49,645 nucleotides of DNA from Nocardia seriolae NBRC 15557 (GCF_007990715.1 NZ_BJWY01000042.1:1-49645); one strand, 5' to 3'; shown: positions 1 through 8,900, counted from the first letter of the stretch. The notes: generated from the sequence alone by a model not told the origin. Numbers and translations are program-made.

Positions 1-638
1 AGTACTAAGCCGTCCAGCCAGGCCGCGATCGGATTGCGTTTGCCGTGCGTGAGGTGGAACGGTGCGGGAAGGCGAAGGGTGGTCACGCGGGCCGGTGCAT
101 AGTCGTCACGTATCGCGGTGATGCCGATGGCCGCAGTCGTCACCGCGGCCAGATTCTCCTCGTCGACGCTCGCGTAGCGGATCGGTTGTCGCTGTACGCA
201 GGAACCGTCACCGATCATGTGCGCCAGCATGACTATCTCGGCCTCTGGCATCGGAGTGGCGTTCAGAGTATGCGGGATCCAACGAGGTATCGCGATGCGG
301 GTGTCGATCGCCAGTTCTTCCAACGGCTTCCAGCCGCCGACTGTCAGAAGTCTTGATCCGGTGGAGATCTTCAGGGACCTACCGGAAGCCAGGGATACCC
401 GCCCGAGGTTGTCGACGCCAGAGGTTAACGCCGTTATGGGTCGGGGGATGAACCTCATCGTATGGTCGAGCGACCATACGAGTGGCCGCTCCCCGCTGTG
501 CCGCAGTGTCTTCAGTGCTACCGCCGCACCGGTGTCGGCGCGTACTACGGATGTCGAATGGGCTAAACCACCCAGTCCGTCGTGGAAGTTGTTGGTGCAC
601 ATATCGAACGGCTCGTTTTGAGCGTAGCTCGCCTGCAC
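1..638 (-). pseudogene. Orphan degenerate intein-type reading frame (Hint plus homing endonuclease start), runs off the window
   Basis: A minus-strand frame opens at a GTG (638), directly after an in-frame stop, and stays open to base 1 (about 212 codons seen). About 26 residues in it reads like an intein: GLAHSTSVVRADTG at the block A position, then VWSLD, then GRSLKISTGSRLLTVGGW at the block B position, then the LAGLIDADG-type segment VMLAHMIGDGS. Inteins need Cys or Ser at position 1 and a TxxH motif in block B. Here Gly stands at position 1 and the block B His is replaced by Arg, so N-terminal splicing should be dead. It lies 45 bp downstream of the complete dnaB gene. From memory it resembles the intein found at the second DnaB site (before SLEQDAD) in mycobacteria, so I infer a displaced remnant of such an intein. 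A standalone Hint/endonuclease gene is the alternative. Confidence 0.6.
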
Positions 639-683
639 TCAACGACTGTATCTCGAATCTGTGTTCGAGATGCGCGAAACCGC

Positions 684-3329
684 CTATCCGCGGGCCATAT
701 CGACGAAGCGACTCAAATGCAGCTGGTGCGCAACGGTAATCGTTGCGGTTGGTCCGTTTCGGTGTTTTCCGAGAATCAAATCGGCTTCACCGCCACGAGG
801 GTCATCCCGTTCAAAAGCATCGGGCCTATGTAACAAAATGACCATATCGGCATCTTGCTCCAAACTTCCCGATTCACGCAAATCGGACACCATCGGCCGC
901 TTATCTGTTCGCTGCTCAGGACCACGGTTGAGCTGCGAAATTGCGATCACGGGGACCTCGAGCTCCTTGGCCATCAGCTTGAGGCTTCGAGAGAATTCCG
1001 AGACTTCCTGCTGGCGTGATTCGACCTTTTTGCCCGAGCTCATCAGCTGGAGGTAGTCCACCACGATGAGGCGGAGATCATGCCGCTGCTTGAGGCGTCG
1101 GGCCTTCGCGCGGATTTCCATCATGGTGAGGTTCGGCGAATCATCGACGAAGAGGGGGGCTTCGCTGATCTCGCTCATGCGGCGGGCCAGTTTGGTCCAG
1201 TCGTCGTCGCTCATGCGGCCGGAGCGCATGTCGCCGAGTTTGATTTTCGCCTCGGCGGATAGGAGGCGCATGACGATTTCGGTGCGGCTCATTTCGAGGG
1301 AGAAGATGACGCTGGCCATGCCGTGCTTGATGGAGCAGCTGCGCATGAAATCCATACCCAAGGTGGAGTTGTGGGTGGGGATCATGGCGCGACCGGCCAG
1401 GTAGAGGTGGTCGGAATTGTCCACCTCGACGCAGCGGACGGGGACGCTGGGGATCGGGCGGACGTCGACGATGAAGCGGGAACCGGAGCGGGCGGTGTTG
1501 GTCGCGCCACGGCGCTTCTTGTGCAGGAGTTCTTTTCGGCTGAGACCGAAGACCTCGTCCTCGGTGGCGAAGGTGAGAGTGTAGGCGGTCGAGGTTTCCT
1601 CGGTGCGGCCGCGAACTCGCCTGGTCGACAGCTGGACTCGATAGCCGAGGCTGACGATCAGCTCCTCGGTGTCTCGGGCCAGCTGCCGGTTGGTTACCGC
1701 GAATTCAACGGAGCCGCCATTGGTTACGGTGCCATCGGTGTCGAGGAGGCCTGCCAGCAGGGCGCGCCGCTGTGCCTCAGAGGCACGCAGATACTCGACG
1801 GGGATGTGCTTGCTGCCCAGCACACCCAAGGTGCGCAGCCTGGCCTGAACGGTACCGACCGCATTGCGGCAGGACTGGCACAGGCGCAACCCCATGGAGG
1901 GACCGCCGCACTGCGGGCAGGTCGGTGCGGGTACGGGTCCGGAGATGAAACGGGCCTTGCCGCCGCATGATCGACCGCAGGTTCGGACCTCGCTCGTGCA
2001 GGGAACGAACTCTGCGCCGCAGACGACACAATCGCGAGGCTCGATCGGCGCATCGTCGGGCAGCCGCAGGCTGTAGCGCAGTGGCGCGGACTCCGAGTGC
2101 GCCGCAACGATTCCCTCGTTCTCGATACGATGCACGATTTCGGGATCGGCGGTCGTCAACTGTGCGCAGGCGGAGCTGCCGTCGCCCAGCCACGCGCCCA
2201 ATGTATAGGGAGGAACCAGCAATTCGCGCTCGGGCAGCTGGAGTGCCGAAGCGTTCGCCACGGAGTGATTGAGCCGTCGATCCGCAGTCGCGCAGCGCAC
2301 TGTTTCCGCGATCTCGGCCGTTGTGCGAATCTCGGCGAAGGTCTTCTGATTCCGGTGCCGGTTGTATCCGATAGCGGCCTGCTGAGCAGATTTGCGGGAG
2401 GCCCGTGTCTCGGTGAGCCATTGGTGCTGTTCATCGGCGACGATCACGGTGCCGTCGGAGAATTCGACCTCGTAGCACGGCCGGTCGGACAGCACCTCGG
2501 TCGCGGCGACCAAACGGGTCGGGTGGCCGTGCGCATCCAGCAGGTGGTCGCCGACCTCGACCTCCCCCATGGTGGTCCAGCCTGTCGGGGTGGGCAGCGG
2601 CGTATCCAAGGCCAGTGCCTTGCCGACGCCGGGGCGGGCCGCGACGATGACCATTTGGCCTGGGTGGAGGCCGTTGGTGATTTCGTCTAGTTCGGTGAAA
2701 CCGGTTGGTACGCCGAGGGAGATGCCGCCTCGGGAGGCGATGGAGTCGAGTTCGTCCATCGTCGGTTGGAGGATGTCGGTCAGGGGGGCGAAGTCTTCGG
2801 AGGAGCGGCGTTCGGTTACGTCGTAGAGCTCCGCCTGGGCTCGGTCTACGACCTCGGCGACATCCTGGCCGTCGGCACCCGCGTAGCCGTATTGGACGAT
2901 CCGGGTGCCTGCTTCGACCAGGCGGCGGAGGACGGACTTTTCGGCGACGATTTCGGCGTAGTAGCCCGCGTTGGCGGCGGTGGGGACCGTTTGGGTCAGC
3001 GTCACCAGATACGGTGCGCCGCCGATGCGCTTGAGTTCGCCCTTGCGGTCGAGGGTGGCTGCCACGGTTACGGGGTCGGCGGGTTCGCCGCGGCCGTAGA
3101 GGTCGAGGATGGCGTCGTAGACGGCCTGGTGGGCGGGGCGGTAGAAGTCGCCGGGGCGGATTACTTCGACTACGTCGGCGATGGCGTCCTTGGACAGGAG
3201 CATGCCGCCGAGGACGGATTGTTCGGCGGCCATGTCGTGGGGTGGCTGGCGGCCGAAGTCCTCGCCGGGGGCGTCGGGGTAGTCGGAGGGTCCGTGATCG
3301 TCGTGGCCGCGATCGTCGATGACTGCCAT
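684..3329 (-). CDS. dnaB: Replicative DNA helicase DnaB, intein-containing precursor
   Basis: This is the hexameric replicative helicase that unwinds DNA at the fork and works with primase DnaG. The precursor is 881 aa. Residues 1-180 are the N-terminal domain (HDMAAEQSVLGGMLL). The RecA-like ATPase domain starts near 205 and its Walker A (ARPGVGK/ST) is split after Lys237 by a 417-aa intein. The C-extein has the Walker B VVDYLQLM, SQLNRGPEQR, and the usual end TVAHQLHLSRFVDMARG. Without the intein the helicase is 464 aa, normal for the family. I chose ATG 3329 because a GA-rich ribosome site (gaggagagagga) precedes it; the frame is open for 89 more codons upstream but that part is not DnaB-like. 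The second common intein site (ESG/SLEQDAD) is empty. Activity must depend on intein removal, since the ATP-binding loop is interrupted. Confidence 0.97.
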   Translation of the reverse strand: MAVIDDRGHDDHGPSDYPDAPGEDFGRQPPHDMAAEQSVLGGMLLSKDAIADVVEVIRPGDFYRPAHQAVYDAILDLYGRGEPADPVTVAATLDRKGELKRIGGAPYLVTLTQTVPTAANAGYYAEIVAEKSVLRRLVEAGTRIVQYGYAGADGQDVAEVVDRAQAELYDVTERRSSEDFAPLTDILQPTMDELDSIASRGGISLGVPTGFTELDEITNGLHPGQMVIVAARPGVGKALALDTPLPTPTGWTTMGEVEVGDHLLDAHGHPTRLVAATEVLSDRPCYEVEFSDGTVIVADEQHQWLTETRASRKSAQQAAIGYNRHRNQKTFAEIRTTAEIAETVRCATADRRLNHSVANASALQLPERELLVPPYTLGAWLGDGSSACAQLTTADPEIVHRIENEGIVAAHSESAPLRYSLRLPDDAPIEPRDCVVCGAEFVPCTSEVRTCGRSCGGKARFISGPVPAPTCPQCGGPSMGLRLCQSCRNAVGTVQARLRTLGVLGSKHIPVEYLRASEAQRRALLAGLLDTDGTVTNGGSVEFAVTNRQLARDTEELIVSLGYRVQLSTRRVRGRTEETSTAYTLTFATEDEVFGLSRKELLHKKRRGATNTARSGSRFIVDVRPIPSVPVRCVEVDNSDHLYLAGRAMIPTHNSTLGMDFMRSCSIKHGMASVIFSLEMSRTEIVMRLLSAEAKIKLGDMRSGRMSDDDWTKLARRMSEISEAPLFVDDSPNLTMMEIRAKARRLKQRHDLRLIVVDYLQLMSSGKKVESRQQEVSEFSRSLKLMAKELEVPVIAISQLNRGPEQRTDKRPMVSDLRESGSLEQDADMVILLHRPDAFERDDPRGGEADLILGKHRNGPTATITVAHQLHLSRFVDMARG
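1368..2618 (-). other. DnaB intein, class 3 type, with LAGLIDADG endonuclease domain
   Basis: In-frame insertion of 417 aa (DnaB residues 238-654) between GVGK and STLGMD. It begins with Ala (ALALDT), not Cys/Ser, and ends IPTHN before a +1 Ser. The three residues that define class 3 inteins are visible: Trp in block B (EQHQWL), Cys in block F (VRCVEV) and Thr before the terminal His-Asn (PTHN). In that class the block F Cys starts splicing, which explains the missing N-terminal nucleophile. The endonuclease core has two LAGLIDADG-like helices (TLGAWLGDGS and LLAGLLDTDG), so it may home into empty dnaB alleles. Between them lies a Cys-rich stretch (CVVC, CGRSC, CPQC, CQSC) that looks like a zinc-binding insert. 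Inteins in the DnaB P-loop are also known from phages, so phage transfer is possible. Confidence 0.93.
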
Positions 3330-3888
3330 CGGCTCGACCGTCCTCTCTCCTCGCGCCCGGAACGAGTTCATGACCGTTGTACGCCTGCGCACCGACATGT
3401 TCGGGCCGCCACGCGGAACCGGCGCGCCGAGTGACGAAGGCGCGGTGGCAAACCCGTGGTGGGGGTGCTGGGTACACGGAGTCGTGCCGTCCCGGGCTGT
3501 GGTCACGGCATCGAATGCGAACCTAGGCGACCGGGCGGCGACCCGCCAAACCGAGCTGTGCGCACACCTGTGGACAACGTGGGTATTGTTCACCAACCGT
3601 TGTGCACCCCCTGTGGAGAACTTGGGGACAACGGTCGGCGGGAGTAATCAATGCACTGGTAGTGGCCGAATTCTCACTGTGTGTAACTGTGGATCAATTC
3701 GGTGCGGCGTGTCGCTGGACGGTAACGTCCGGGCGTGTTGGGTGAACGGACGGCCACGTGATGTGACCTGTCACACAATGAGAATGGTTGGTTTACTGAG
3801 CAATCCACAACCTGGTCGAACGCCGCGGGTCACGCATGCCGACGCCTCGCACCGACAGCCCCGAAGACACAGCAGCCACCAACTGGCA
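3330..3888. promoter_or_regulatory. Gene-free region upstream of dnaB with a cluster of DnaA-box-like 9-mers
   Basis: About 560 bp separate the dnaB start from the rplI terminator, and no convincing gene is seen on either strand. The stretch 3560-3810 is rich in tgtgga/tccaca words. The clearest is tgtggacaa at 3569-3577, the reverse complement of the high-GC actinobacterial DnaA box TTGTCCACA. Weaker ones are tgtggagaa (3612-3620), tgtggatca (3689-3697) and caatccaca (3801-3809). The dnaB promoter must lie here. DnaA control of dnaB, or a DnaA-binding reservoir, is an inference from the motif cluster alone. Confidence 0.45.
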
Positions 3889-3934
3889 AACAAGAAAAAT
3901 CGGAGGCCACCCCCACCGGGGAGGTGACCTCCGA
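3889..3934 (-). terminator. Rho-independent terminator after rplI
   Basis: On the minus strand a GC-rich hairpin (arms cggaggtcacctcc and ggggtggcctccg, nearly complementary) is followed by atttttctt. It starts about 10 bp after the rplI stop and closes the rpsF-ssb-rpsR-rplI unit before dnaB. Confidence 0.75.
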
Positions 3935-3943
3935 CAAGCCGAA

Positions 3944-4399
3944 TTACTCGGCGGCGTTGACCTGCAGGTCGACCTTGGCGACCACATCCGGGTGCAGGTG
4001 CACCACGACACCGTGCTTACCGGTGCTCTTGATGTGGGCCTTCGGCAGTTCGATGCTGCGCTTGTCGACGACCGGGCCACCGGCGGCCTTGATGGCCGAG
4101 GCGACATCGGCGGCGGTGACCGAACCGAAGAGCTTGCCGGTGCCCGCGGTCTTGACCGCGAGGGACACGCCGGACAGGCCCTCGAGGGCCTGCTTCAGCT
4201 CGTTGGCGTGGTCCAGGTCGCGCACGCGACGGGCGTCCTGCGCCCGGCGAATGCCCTCGACCTGCTTCTGCGCGCCCCGGGTGGCCACGATGGCCAGGCC
4301 GCGCGGCAGCAGGAAGTTACGGCCGTAGCCGTCCTTGACCTCCACGGTGTCGCCGGGCGCACCGAGGTTGTCGACATCAGCGGTGAGGATGAGCTTCAT
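3944..4399 (-). CDS. rplI: 50S ribosomal protein L9
   Basis: The 151-aa product is full length for L9. It starts [30 protein letters not shown], the conserved N-terminal domain that binds 23S rRNA; in this family a long helix then leads to the C-terminal domain (residues about 80-148). L9 sits at the base of the L1 stalk and helps hold reading frame. It is last in the minus-strand order rpsF, ssb, rpsR, rplI, 17 bp after rpsR, and a hairpin terminator follows. No oddities. Confidence 0.97.
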   Translation of the reverse strand: MKLILTADVDNLGAPGDTVEVKDGYGRNFLLPRGLAIVATRGAQKQVEGIRRAQDARRVRDLDHANELKQALEGLSGVSLAVKTAGTGKLFGSVTAADVASAIKAAGGPVVDKRSIELPKAHIKSTGKHGVVVHLHPDVVAKVDLQVNAAE

Positions 4400-4416
4400 C
4401 TCTGTGCCTTCCCTTC

Positions 4417-4686
4417 TCAGCGAGCGGTGGACACGTAAGGCAGCAGGGCCACCTCACGCGAGTTCTTCACGGCGACAGCGATATCGCGCTGGTGCTGGAC
4501 GCAGTTGCCGGTCACCCGGCGAGCGCGGATCTTGCCACGGTCGGACACGTACTTGCGCAGCAGCGCGGTGTCCTTGTAGTCGATCTTGGAACCGGCGGTG
4601 TTGTTCTTCTTGCCGGCCTTGTCTTCCTTGCAGAAGGTGCAAGCCTTCTTCTTCAGCACCTTTTCGCGTGCCGGTGCTTTGGCCAT
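4417..4686 (-). CDS. rpsR: 30S ribosomal protein S18, zinc-type
   Basis: The 89-aa product is normal for S18, with the conserved core [19 protein letters not shown] and [15 protein letters not shown]18 forms a pair with S6 on the platform of the small subunit. The Cys pair CTFC near residue 16 plus the Cys in TGNC mark the zinc-binding (C+) paralogue. Actinobacteria often carry a second, zinc-free S18 elsewhere that is induced by Zur under zinc limitation. Placement between ssb and rplI matches the primary copy (rpsR1 of mycobacteria). Confidence 0.97.
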   Translation of the reverse strand: MAKAPAREKVLKKKACTFCKEDKAGKKNNTAGSKIDYKDTALLRKYVSDRGKIRARRVTGNCVQHQRDIAVAVKNSREVALLPYVSTAR

Positions 4687-4748
4687 GGTCTTTCAACTCC
4701 AAAATTCTGGGAATCGGCCGTCGGGGCGATTCCGGGGAAAGCCGTTGT

Positions 4749-5309
4749 CTAGAACGGCGGTTCGTCGTCCATCGGCCCGCCCCCGAAGGAGCCGGCCGCG
4801 GGGGCACTGCCCCACGGGTCGTCGCCGGCGCTCTGGCCGCCACGACCCCCACCACTGTTGCCACCACCGGAAAAGCCGCCGCCGCCTTGCTGGCCGCCGC
4901 CGCCCTGTCCGCCGCCGCCGAAGCCGCCGCCACCACCGCCACGGGTGGTCTTGTTGACCTTCGCGGTCGCGTACCGCAGGGAGGGACCCACCTCGTCGAC
5001 CTCGAGCTCGACCACGGTGCGCTTCTCACCCTCGCGGGTTTCGTAGGAGCGCTGCTTGAGTCGTCCGCTCACGATCACTCGCGAGCCACGGGTCAGGCTC
5101 TCGGCGACATTCTCCGCAGCTTCACGCCAGATGTTGCAGCGCAGGAAAAGCGCTTCGCCGTCTTTCCATTCATTGGTATTACGGTCGAACACACGGGGAG
5201 TCGACGCGACGGTGAAGTTCGCGACGGCCGCTCCCGCGGGCGTGAATCGAAGCTCGGGGTCAGCCGTCAGATTGCCGATGACGGTGATGACCGTGTCGCC
5301 TTGGGCCAT
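4749..5309 (-). CDS. ssb: Single-stranded DNA-binding protein
   Basis: SSB protects single-stranded DNA and recruits repair and replication proteins. The 186-aa product has an OB fold in residues 1-115 ([20 protein letters not shown]), a glycine-rich flexible linker (runs of GGGG, about 120-165), and the acidic C-terminal tip DDEPPF that docks partner proteins. ATG 5309 is chosen because aggaggaacc lies just upstream; eight extra in-frame codons further up lack a ribosome site. It stands between rpsF and rpsR as in most bacteria. Confidence 0.96.
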   Translation of the reverse strand: MAQGDTVITVIGNLTADPELRFTPAGAAVANFTVASTPRVFDRNTNEWKDGEALFLRCNIWREAAENVAESLTRGSRVIVSGRLKQRSYETREGEKRTVVELEVDEVGPSLRYATAKVNKTTRGGGGGGFGGGGQGGGGQQGGGGFSGGGNSGGGRGGQSAGDDPWGSAPAAGSFGGGPMDDEPPF

Positions 5310-5445
5310 GGTTCCTCCTGCTTTCCGGTGCAATCCGCAATGCGCTCGCCCGCGCGAGCCCGAGATCGGGCTCAGTGCACGGTTTGCCAGTCAGCCTAGA
5401 GATAGGCACCGACGATTTACGAGCGACGTTGCGGGAGGACTGGAC

Positions 5446-5736
5446 TTACTTCTTGTCGGTACGCAGCACCTTGGTGCGCAGCACCGACTCGTTCAGGCCC
5501 AGCTGGCGATCGAGTTCACTCACGGTCGCGGACTCAGCGGTCAGGGTGACGACCGCGTAGATGCCCTCGGCCTGCTTGTTGATCTCGTAGGCGAGACGAC
5601 GGCGGCCCCAGATGTCGACGTTGTCGACCTTGCCGCCCTCGGCACCGATGACACCGAGCATGGTGTTCAGATTCGGGCCGACGGTGCGCTCGTCCAGGCT
5701 CGGATCGAGAATGACCATCACTTCATAATGACGCAC
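5446..5736 (-). CDS. rpsF: 30S ribosomal protein S6
   Basis: S6 pairs with S18 in the small-subunit platform. The GTG start at 5736 gives 96 aa, the usual length, beginning [16 protein letters not shown] and ending [11 protein letters not shown]. An aggagg 11 bases before this GTG supports it. An ATG nine bases upstream (5745) is too close to that site, and a longer frame to 5811 is not S6-like. It is the first gene of the rpsF-ssb-rpsR-rplI group. The divergent neighbour at 5910 leaves a shared promoter region of about 170 bp. Confidence 0.95.
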   Translation of the reverse strand: MRHYEVMVILDPSLDERTVGPNLNTMLGVIGAEGGKVDNVDIWGRRRLAYEINKQAEGIYAVVTLTAESATVSELDRQLGLNESVLRTKVLRTDKK

Positions 5737-5909
5737 GGACCTCATCACCTCCTGTGGACTGTGAACGGCCCACGGACTGTCCGTGGGCAGGAGGGTTCGT
5801 TGCGTCAGCAACCCGACAAGGCTACATGAGCGGGTTTTGAGCAGCGAAATCGGGCCAGTCCACGAGTTGGGCGAGCGGACACGCCGAAGGCGGACCTAGG
5901 GTGGTCCCC

Positions 5910-7343
5910 ATGTCGAACCGACCCGTCGTCAGCGAAACGGTTTCTCGCCGTCGCGATTCGGGCCGTTCGATGTTTTTTCGGCAGCGTGGAATCGCGTTGA
6001 TCGCGACGCTGGTGTGTGGCGTCACATTGTTGATCGCCTATGTGAACAAGGCGCGGTGCGCGGGCGGGTCGATCGAGGAGTCCGGGCGCAGCGCGATCTT
6101 CGATGTCATCAAGGACTCGAATGTCTGCGATTCCGATATTCAGTACCTGTGGCTGGGCCGAGGCATCGATGAACACGTCTTTCCGTATATAACCGGCGGC
6201 ATCACCCCCGACGGCCAGCTCACCGGCGGGGCGGTCGAATATCCGGTGCTGAGCGGCCTGCTCATGTGGATCGGCGGGCTCGGCGCGCACACCGACGCCG
6301 CCTTCCTGCTGCACTCGGCGCTGCTGCTGGCCCCATTCGCGCTGCTCACCGCCTACCTGCTGGCCCGCATGGCCGGACCGGCCGCGCTGCTGTGGGCCGC
6401 GAGCCCGCCGCTGGTGCTCTACGCCTTCCACAATTGGGAACTGCCGGTGGTCGCCACCGCGGTGGCCGCGTTCTATGTGATGACGGTGCTGACCAAGTAC
6501 TCACTGCGGGATCGGGCGATCGCGGCGGCGGTATTCCTGGCGATCGGCTTCTGTTTCAAGCTGTATCCCGGAATCTTCGTGCTGCCGTTGCTGATCTACG
6601 TGCTGGTCGGTGAACAACCCTTGCGGGAGAAGCGATTCGACGTGCGCGGCGCGCTCATGGTCGCGGCCACCGCGATCGGCACGGTGGTGGCCATCAATCT
6701 GCCGTTCGCGCTGGCCGGTTACGACGGCTGGCGGGCCTCGATCACCTTCCAGCAGCTGCGTCAGGCCGATATCACCACCAATTCCATTTGGTACTGGGGC
6801 TTGGGGCCGCTGTTCGCCAATACCCGCAGTGGCAATCAGTCCTTCCAGGACCTGGTGTCGGTGGCCTCGCCGCTGTTGATCCTGGTGTCCTTCGCGGTGG
6901 CCTGCTGCCTGGGCTGGCGGCGCTGTCAACTGGCCGGTGTCTATCCGTGGATCGGCGTCAGCGGCGCCATGCTGTGTGGATTCCTGTTGTTCCACAAGGT
7001 GCATTCGCCGCAGTACACGCTGTGGCTGATCCCGTTCCTGGTGCTGCTGGAAGTGCCGTGGAGCCTGGTCGTCACCTACCTGATGGCCGACGCGTGCATC
7101 GGCATCGGCGTCTTCCGCTACTTCTATGCCCTGGGCGCGGGCCACAACGCGGAGGTGGAGCAGAACCTGGTGCAGGTCGGCGTGTGGGGCCGCGCCGTGC
7201 TGCTGGCGGTGTTCTTCTTCCTGTTCGTCAATGCCCGGGCGCGGTCACTGACCGGGCTCGGTGTTGCGGGCCCGGAAAGCCTTGCTCTTGGCCCGGTTTC
7301 CGCAGACCGCCATATCGCACCACCGACGCGAACCGCCGCGTGA
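5910..7343 (+). CDS. GT87-type polyprenol-phosphate-dependent mannosyltransferase-like membrane protein
   Basis: This 477-aa multi-pass membrane protein resembles the GT-C glycosyltransferase 87 family, which moves mannose from a lipid carrier onto cell-envelope glycans on the outer membrane face. Family-like stretches are FKLYPGIFVLPLL, NSIWYWGLGPLF and HKVHSPQYTLWLIPF; the last is shared with the second such protein at 22576-24294 (NKVWSPQYSIWLVP). I prefer ATG 5910, with tagggt upstream, over the in-frame GTG 5901. The last 30 or so codons run antisense over a CGNR zinc-finger gene fragment, so the natural C-terminus may have been nearer 7250 and been lengthened by rearrangement. The substrate is not known. 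Confidence 0.75.
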   Translation: MSNRPVVSETVSRRRDSGRSMFFRQRGIALIATLVCGVTLLIAYVNKARCAGGSIEESGRSAIFDVIKDSNVCDSDIQYLWLGRGIDEHVFPYITGGITPDGQLTGGAVEYPVLSGLLMWIGGLGAHTDAAFLLHSALLLAPFALLTAYLLARMAGPAALLWAASPPLVLYAFHNWELPVVATAVAAFYVMTVLTKYSLRDRAIAAAVFLAIGFCFKLYPGIFVLPLLIYVLVGEQPLREKRFDVRGALMVAATAIGTVVAINLPFALAGYDGWRASITFQQLRQADITTNSIWYWGLGPLFANTRSGNQSFQDLVSVASPLLILVSFAVACCLGWRRCQLAGVYPWIGVSGAMLCGFLLFHKVHSPQYTLWLIPFLVLLEVPWSLVVTYLMADACIGIGVFRYFYALGAGHNAEVEQNLVQVGVWGRAVLLAVFFFLFVNARARSLTGLGVAGPESLALGPVSADRHIAPPTRTAA

Positions 7344-7352
7344 CAGCGTGCC
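7245..7352 (-). pseudogene. C-terminal fragment of a CGNR zinc-finger protein
   Basis: The minus strand reads SRGGSRRWCDMAVCGNRAKS followed by KAFRARNTEPGQ and a TGA at 7245. This is the signature end of CGNR proteins: RRWC, then CGNR, forming half of a zinc site; most are putative transcription regulators of about 180-200 aa. Upstream of the Ser-Arg the homology stops at about 7352, next to the tnpB element, so the N-terminal part is gone. A short string GDCCRW just upstream of the tnpB start (about 8860) could be a relic of the other half of the zinc finger, but this is weak. I infer that the transposon inserted into a CGNR gene that has since decayed. Confidence 0.6.
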
Positions 7353-8900
7353 AGTGACGTTGTTCGGTCGTCCGGCACCGCCCTTCTCGGGCGTTCGTCG
7401 GTTCACGCCACGGCTGTGGTGTGAACGTCGGTTCCCGCGTCGTCCGGGCTGGTTTCACCGGCACCCACAGGGTGTCGGTCAGCGCCTTCCCGTCGGCGGG
7501 CATTGGTGACCCGGCCTCCTGCTTGGGGGTCCGGGGATCGAGGAGAGTCTTCACATCGGAGCATCGGCCAGACCGCGACGTCGACCGCCGCATTGTGGTC
7601 ACGGTCGGCACGAAACCCGCACCCGCAGAAGAACACCCGATCCGACAAGGTCAGCTCCGGGTTCACCTGTCCGCAGGTCGAGCAGCGTCTGCTCGACGGG
7701 TGCCAGCGGTCGGCGGTGACGACGGTGCCGCCGCGCCACTGTTGTTTGTAGCGCAGTATTCGGGCAAACTCGGCCCATCCGGCGTCGCCGATCGCGCGCG
7801 CAAGACAGTGGTTACCGAGCAGGCCCACTACGTTCAAGTCCTCGAGAACGAGCCGGTCGTGGGTTTTGACCAGCATGTTGGTGACCTGATGCAGGAAGTG
7901 GCGGCGAATATTGGCGACACGGCAATGATGCCGCGCCAGCCGTGCGGCGGCCTGCTGACGGTTGCGGGATCCTTTCTTCTTGCGGGACAACGATTTCGCC
8001 AGCCGTCGTTGTCGGCGCAGCCCGGTCGCGAGGGGTTTGGGCGGGTGGTCGATGCGGGCTACCTCGATGCCGTCGGCGGCGACCAGGAAATTCGACAGCC
8101 CGCGGTCGACACCTGCCCAGCCCGTGTCATCGTCGGCCGCACGCGGTGGGTGCTGCAAAACCGGGTGAAGGTCGGTGGCCTCGACGGTCACACTGAGCTG
8201 CCAACGACCCACTCGGAACGACACTGTGGCGTACAGGATTTTGGCGCGCCCGTTGGCGAGCATGCGCCGCAGACGACGAGTGTCCTCCCGTACCCGGATC
8301 GTCCCTGTTCCGGGGTAGAGTCACCGATCGGGGAATTCCGTTGTCGCCGACACGGATAGCTGCGCGACCGGCTTTGGATGTTCTGTTGCGCAGCCGGAAC
8401 GCCGGGGTGGTCGAGTTCTTCTTCTTGAATCGGGGAAAGCCGACTTTCTTGCCTTTGCGGTTGCCGGTGCGGGAGTCCGAGAAGGCAGTCAGGGCGCGCC
8501 CGCAGTCGACGGCGGCCTCGTCGAACGCCTGTTGGCACACCTCATCGCGCCAGGCCAGACCGGTCACCTCGATCTCGGCGACTCCGGCCGGGTCGACGGC
8601 GATCACTCGGCCGGCGGCCTCGGTCTCCTTCCACGTGTTGAAGGCGTCGATCAGACTGAACCCGGTCCACGGCACCTGCTGATCGGGATCGGTTTCACGT
8701 TGGGTGAGAGCGGTTTTGACGAAGTCCAGGGACTTGTTGAACGCAAACCGGGCCGCGTCGGCATGGCGGGCGAGCGCCTGCTGCTGCTCGACGGTGGGGT
8801 CAAGGCAGTAGCGGAAGGTGGTGTGGCGGCTCATCACCGGCGAGTGTGATACAGGCCACCGACAACAATCGCCTCTCCGGCCGTTGCGCGTTTCCAACGC
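7353..8900 (-). mobile_element. IS200/IS605-group element of tnpB-only type, decayed
   Basis: The element contains a tnpB gene, no tnpA or serine recombinase beside it, and a small hairpin (cgccc-ttctc-gggcg, 7379-7393) near the tnpB 3' end, where such elements carry the right end and encode the guide (omega) RNA. The right boundary is placed where CGNR homology begins. The left boundary is a guess from the space before the DUF389 gene at 8934. With a frame change in tnpB and no TnpA it should be immobile unless helped in trans. Confidence 0.55.
7403..8834 (-). pseudogene. tnpB: RNA-guided nuclease TnpB (OrfB), frameshifted
   Basis: TnpB nucleases use an RNA made from the transposon end to cut DNA. 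The N-terminal part starts at ATG 8834 (MSRHTTFRYCLDPTVEQQQA) with the helical OrfB domain. The C-terminal part, in another frame, holds the RuvC residues (GVDRG, LEDLNVVG, DRDHNAA) and a zinc ribbon (CSTCG, CGCG). The frames meet near 8306, where one extra A in ccccggaacaggg breaks the gene; removing it would join LPR to TGTIRVRED, as expected for the family. All catalytic residues are present, so the decay is either recent or an assembly error. The C-terminal tail overlaps the likely guide RNA. Confidence 0.82.

Noticed and set aside
3319..3927. Plus-strand frame of about 200 codons in the dnaB upstream region
   Set aside because: No domain or ribosome site, it overlaps the dnaB 5' end and the rplI terminator, and its composition looks random.
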